This document shows, one piece after another, positions 61,062 through 64,000 of a stretch of 64,000 bases of DNA; the first letter of the stretch is position 1; each line of letters starts with the position of its first letter. The DNA comes from Streptomyces sp. AA1529. GTDB taxonomy: Bacteria > Actinomycetota > Actinomycetes > Streptomycetales > Streptomycetaceae. Made by a program: the position numbers and the translations under genes. The stretch lies in the NCBI RefSeq assembly GCF_000280905.1, contig NZ_ALAP01000019.1:62001-126000 (forward strand). The letters run 5' to 3'. A model generated the notes under the pieces. It did no database searches, was not told the origin of the DNA, and was given only the letters and a program-made list of their open reading frames with translations.

Positions 61062-63128
61062 ATGTCTGTCACCACCCCTGCCGCCGTACGGCCCGAGGAC
61101 TTCCCCGAGCCGACCGAGCCGACCGCTGAGACGGTCGCCGCAGCGGCTCCCGAGACCCCTGAGACCCCCGAATCGGTCGACGCATCGCCGGAATCGGCCG
61201 CCGAGGCCGCCGAGGCCGCCGAGGCCGCCGAGCCGCAGATCACGTTCGGCGACCTGGGGCTCCCCGAGGCCGTCGTCCGCAAGCTCGCCCAGAACGGTGT
61301 GACCGCGCCGTTCCCCATCCAGGCCGCCACCATCCCGGACGCGCTGGCCGGCGAGGACGTGCTCGGCCGCGGCCGCACCGGCTCCGGCAAGACGCTCTCC
61401 TTCGGTCTGCCGCTGCTCGCCCGGCTGCACGGGGGCCGCACCCAGCGCAAGCGCCCGCGCGGCGTCATCCTCACGCCCACCCGCGAGTTGGCGATGCAGG
61501 TCTCCGACGCGCTGCAGCCCTACGGGGACACCCTCGGCCTCAAGCTGAAGGTCGTCTGCGGCGGCACCTCGATGGCCAATCAGATCTCCGCGCTCGAACG
61601 CGGTGTCGACATCCTCGTCGCCACCCCGGGCCGGCTGCGCGACCTGATCAACCGCGGCTCCTGCTCGCTGGACGACGTCGAGACGGCCATCCTCGACGAG
61701 GCCGACCAGATGTCCGACCTGGGCTTCCTTCCCGAGGTCACCGAGATCCTGGACCTGGTGCCCGAGGGCGGCCAGCGGATGCTCTTCTCCGCCACCATGG
61801 AGAAGGAGATCGACTCCCTGGTCCGCCGCTACCTCGTCGACCCCGTGCTGCACGAGGTGGACGCGGCGCAGGGCGCGGTGACGACCATGACCCACCACGT
61901 GATGGTCGTGAAGCCGCGCGACAAGGCGCCGGTCACCACCGCCATCGCCGCCCGCAAGGGCCGCACCATCATCTTCGTGCGCACCCAGCTCGGTGCGGAC
62001 CGTGTCGCCGAGCAGCTCCGTGAGGCCGGGGTGCCCGCCGACGCGCTGCACGGCGGCATGACGCAGGGCGCGCGCACCCGCACGCTGGCGGACTTCAAGG
62101 ACGGCAGGGTCAACGTCCTGGTCGCCACGGATGTCGCGGCCCGCGGCATCCACGTCGACGGCATCGACCTGGTGCTGAACGTCGACCCGGCCGGCGACCA
62201 CAAGGACTACCTGCACCGTTCGGGCCGCACGGCACGCGCGGGCGAGTCCGGGACGGTCGTCTCGCTGGCCCTGCCGCACCAGCGGCGGCAGATCTTCCGG
62301 CTGATGGAGGACGCGGGCGTGGACGCCTCGCGGCACATCATCGGCCGCGGCGACGTCTTCGACGACGATGTGGCCCGCATCACCGGCGCACGGTCGCTGA
62401 CCGAGGTGCAGGCCGAGTCCGCCGCCAACTCGGCCCGACAGGCCGAGCGCGAGGCCAAGAAGCTCAACCGCCAGCTCGAGAAGCTCCAGCAGCGCGCCGC
62501 GGAACTCCGCGAGGAGGCCACCCTGCTGACCGCCCGTGCGGCGCGGGAGCGCGGCGAGGACCCGGACGCCGCCGTGGCGGCGGCCGCCGAGGCGGAGGCG
62601 GCCCAGGCCGCCGAGGAAGCCCGGGCGGAGGCACGCCGCGAGGCGAAGGCGGAGGCCGAGCGCCGCGAGCGGGCCGACCGCGAGCGCCAGGACCGCGACC
62701 GCGGCGGACGCTCCTCGTACGACCGCCGGGACCGGGAGCGCGGCGACCGCCGTCCGAACGACCGCGGCGGTGACCGGGGCGGCTTCCGCCGGGACCGTGA
62801 CCGGGACGAGCGCCCCTACGGCCGCGACCGGGACCGGGACCGCCGGGACGGTGGACGCGGCGACGGCGGCCGCGGTGACAGTGGCCGGGGTGGCTCCGGT
62901 GGTGGCGGCTTCCGCCGTGACGACGTCCGCCGCGACGACCGCCGCGAGGGCGGCGACCGCGGTTTCCGCCGGGACGGCTTCCGCGGCGGCGACCGCCCGC
63001 ACCACCGCGACGACCGGCGTCCGCACGGCCGCTCCGGCGGCTCCGGCGGCTCCCACGCCCCCAGCCGCAACGGCGCCCGCACCCCGGACCGCCGCGCGGA
63101 CAAGCCCCGCTGGAAGCGCAACGGCTGA
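61062..63128 (+). CDS. DEAD-box ATP-dependent RNA helicase
   Basis: The protein is 688 residues. After an acidic Pro/Glu/Ala-rich head (1-60) the helicase core is complete: Q-motif 'FPIQAATIPDALAG', motif I GRGRTGSGKT, 'PTRELAMQ', motif II DEAD in 'AILDEADQMSDLGF', motif III 'SATM', 'TIIFVRTQ', 'VLVATDVAARGIHVDGIDLVLN' and motif VI 'HRSGRTARAG'. A coiled Glu/Ala segment follows, then an RGG/RDR-rich tail ('RDRDERPYGRDRDRDRRDGG') for RNA binding. It unwinds structured mRNA and rRNA. tRNA-Lys follows. Confidence 0.95.
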   Translation: MSVTTPAAVRPEDFPEPTEPTAETVAAAAPETPETPESVDASPESAAEAAEAAEAAEPQITFGDLGLPEAVVRKLAQNGVTAPFPIQAATIPDALAGEDVLGRGRTGSGKTLSFGLPLLARLHGGRTQRKRPRGVILTPTRELAMQVSDALQPYGDTLGLKLKVVCGGTSMANQISALERGVDILVATPGRLRDLINRGSCSLDDVETAILDEADQMSDLGFLPEVTEILDLVPEGGQRMLFSATMEKEIDSLVRRYLVDPVLHEVDAAQGAVTTMTHHVMVVKPRDKAPVTTAIAARKGRTIIFVRTQLGADRVAEQLREAGVPADALHGGMTQGARTRTLADFKDGRVNVLVATDVAARGIHVDGIDLVLNVDPAGDHKDYLHRSGRTARAGESGTVVSLALPHQRRQIFRLMEDAGVDASRHIIGRGDVFDDDVARITGARSLTEVQAESAANSARQAEREAKKLNRQLEKLQQRAAELREEATLLTARAARERGEDPDAAVAAAAEAEAAQAAEEARAEARREAKAEAERRERADRERQDRDRGGRSSYDRRDRERGDRRPNDRGGDRGGFRRDRDRDERPYGRDRDRDRRDGGRGDGGRGDSGRGGSGGGGFRRDDVRRDDRREGGDRGFRRDGFRGGDRPHHRDDRRPHGRSGGSGGSHAPSRNGARTPDRRADKPRWKRNG

Positions 63129-63241
63129 CGCCCGGTGAGGGCCCCGGCCCTCCCGAACGCGTGCCCGAACACGGCTTCGAAGGCGTTCAACCCCGAATGC
63201 CTTCGAAGCCCGCCGGGCCTCCGGGCTATGCTGCTCGGTGC

Positions 63242-63314
63242 GGGCCGTTAGCTCAATTGGCAGAGCAGTGGACTTTTAATCCATTGGTTGTGGGTTCGAG
63301 TCCCACACGGCCTA
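63242..63314 (+). tRNA. tRNA-Lys (anticodon UUU)
   Basis: The 73-nt tRNA has acceptor GGGCCGT/ACGGCCT with a terminal G-U pair, D-arm GCTC...GAGC, and anticodon stem TGGAC-type with loop CTTTTAA giving UUU. The T-arm is TGTGGGTTCGAGTCCCACA. CC but not CCA follows. It is the only plus-strand tRNA in the window. Confidence 0.95.
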
Positions 63315-63322
63315 CCGACGGA

Positions 63323-63350
63323 CCCCAGGTCAGAGACTTCTGGCCTGGGG
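63323..63350 (+). terminator. terminator of tRNA-Lys
   Basis: CCCCAGGTCAGA (63323-63334) pairs with TCTGGCCTGGGG (63339-63350) with one G-U pair and a 4-nt loop, followed by CCTTT. Confidence 0.85.
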
Positions 63351-63373
63351 CCTTTCGGGTATACGGGGGCGTA

Positions 63374-63685
63374 GTGATCGCTTGCCGGCCCGCTGCCGGC
63401 CCGAACGTGCGGGCAGGGTCGTCTGCCGTTCCCCGCCTGAGTGTTGGCGCGCAACATGGAGGAGCCGCCGACCGCGCTCTCGCCGCCCGCTATCGAGTCG
63501 GCACGCGCATTCGGGCGGCCCGGCCCCACGCGAACCTGAGTCAGGAGGACGTGGCGTAACAGGTCGGCCTCGACCGCAAGACCATCTACCGCATCGAGCT
63601 GGGCCTGATCGGCGCCCGACTCGACTGGCTGGTCGAGATCTCCCACGCGGTCGGGGCCGACCTCTCCGACCTCGTGCGGGACTGA
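63374..63685 (+). pseudogene. XRE-type HTH regulator broken by an in-frame stop
   Basis: From GTG 63374 the frame ends in the first half of an XRE helix-turn-helix, 'RYRVGTRIRAARPHANLSQEDVA', then TAA (63557-63559). The same frame continues without a shift as 'QVGLDRKTIYRIELGLIGARLDWLVEISHAVGADLSDLVRD' to TGA 63685. The family normally reads 'LSQEdLAe.vGLdR.tIyRiE.G', so TAA replaces one Glu-like codon. The first 30 codons have no ribosome binding site and the true start is unclear. The regulator is inactive unless the stop is read through. Confidence 0.75.
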
Positions 63686-63727
63686 ACCCTGGCCGTCCGC
63701 GACGGGGGGCAAGGGCGGCCAGGACGA

Positions 63728-64000
63728 TCAAGCGCGGGCAGTGACGAGGAGCGTGCCGATATGGCCGGGGTCGCGCGGGCCGAGGATCTCGGCCTCCGCC
63801 GTCTCGAAACCTGCCCGGAGCAGCAGCCGCTTCCACACCGCGGGCCGGAAGCTGTAGCGGTAGGTGAACATGGCCGGCCCCGCGAAGCCGCCCTTGTACA
63901 TGCCCTGGGGTCCGTAGGCGCCGGGGATGGCCGGCGGCTGGGAGAAGGCGAACACGCCGCCCGGGTTGAGCCTGGCCCGGACGAGGGGAAAGAGGCGGCC
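63728..64000 (-). CDS. SAM-dependent methyltransferase, C-terminal part (partial)
   Basis: The frame enters from the right edge and stops at 63728-63730. The visible 90 residues begin 'GRLFPLVRARLNPGGVFAFSQPP', the motif after the SAM-binding core of class I methyltransferases. They continue 'PQGMYKGGFAGPAMFTYRYSFRPAVWKRLLLRAGFETAEAEILGPRDPGHIGTLLVTARA', the usual last strands. The internal Met at 63955 is not the start. The substrate cannot be inferred. It is convergent with the broken XRE gene. Confidence 0.75.
   Translation of the reverse strand, partial: GRLFPLVRARLNPGGVFAFSQPPAIPGAYGPQGMYKGGFAGPAMFTYRYSFRPAVWKRLLLRAGFETAEAEILGPRDPGHIGTLLVTARA

Noticed and set aside
63248..63712. A 154-codon minus-strand frame
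   Set aside because: It crosses tRNA-Lys and its terminator and is antisense to the HTH remnant.

Overview
The window is a high-GC (about 72-73%) actinobacterial chromosome segment, almost certainly from Streptomyces or a close relative. The evidence is GTG and TTG starts, AGGAGG-type ribosome binding sites, strong third-position GC bias, several apparent leaderless promoters, and Streptomyces hallmark genes: bldC, an Lsr2-type nucleoid protein, mycothiol-family enzymes and DUF3073. From memory, the order purD ... purC - two-component system - ABC - lsr2-like - purSQL - purF - purM - DUF3073 - vdh - bldC - hrpA follows the S. coelicolor SCO4068-SCO4092 block. That correspondence is recalled, not computed.

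Layout. 1-2.8 kb: end of an alpha/beta hydrolase, a small secreted protein, a Uma2-family protein and a polytopic membrane protein. 2.8-5.5 kb: purA divergent from a degenerate diacylglycerol-kinase-like gene. 5.5-8.9 kb: a GbsR/MarR-type regulator divergent from a two-gene ABC exporter, with a perfect palindrome between them. 9-13.9 kb: a DJ-1/PfpI gene and marR operon with twin operator-like palindromes, an lrp/lysE divergent pair, and a class III aminotransferase translationally coupled to a GntR/FCD regulator that carries a frameshift. 14-15.5 kb: a conserved hypothetical and a SLATT-like membrane protein.

15.7-35.2 kb is the purine core: purD, purC, purS-purQ-purL (overlapping), purF and purM. 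Between them lie a non-catalytic M48-like membrane protein, a DMFase-like protein, a DesK-type two-component system next to an ABC-2 exporter, an Lsr2-like gene and three tRNA-Gly genes. With purA, eight of the genes of IMP and AMP synthesis are present, in several separate transcription units. 35.3-44 kb holds DUF3073, valine dehydrogenase, a conserved hypothetical, bldC, an overlooked 56-codon CxxC protein, tRNA-Asp and the giant helicase hrpA.

44-53.6 kb: a DUF218/Sel1 gene pair, a secreted Cys-containing protein followed by a DsbA-like/CcdA-like pair, a DUF3533-like membrane protein, an MBL-fold hydrolase and an amidase. 53.6-57.3 kb is the accessory part. It has a gene remnant, an orphan membrane protein of lower GC, tRNA-Phe, tRNA-Asp and tRNA-Glu, and a second diverged copy of the tRNA-Glu 3' half and its terminator. 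Between the two tRNA-Glu copies sits a Uma2 gene; this looks like a decayed integration or duplication site. 57.4-64 kb: metallophosphoesterase, minimal zincin, lipoprotein, DEAD-box RNA helicase with a long leader, tRNA-Lys, an HTH gene broken by an in-frame stop, and a partial SAM methyltransferase.

I found no clearly new multi-gene system. The best candidates for a second look are the broken tRNA-Glu/Uma2 locus, the operator-promoter architectures, the set of leaderless starts, and the small gene beside bldC.
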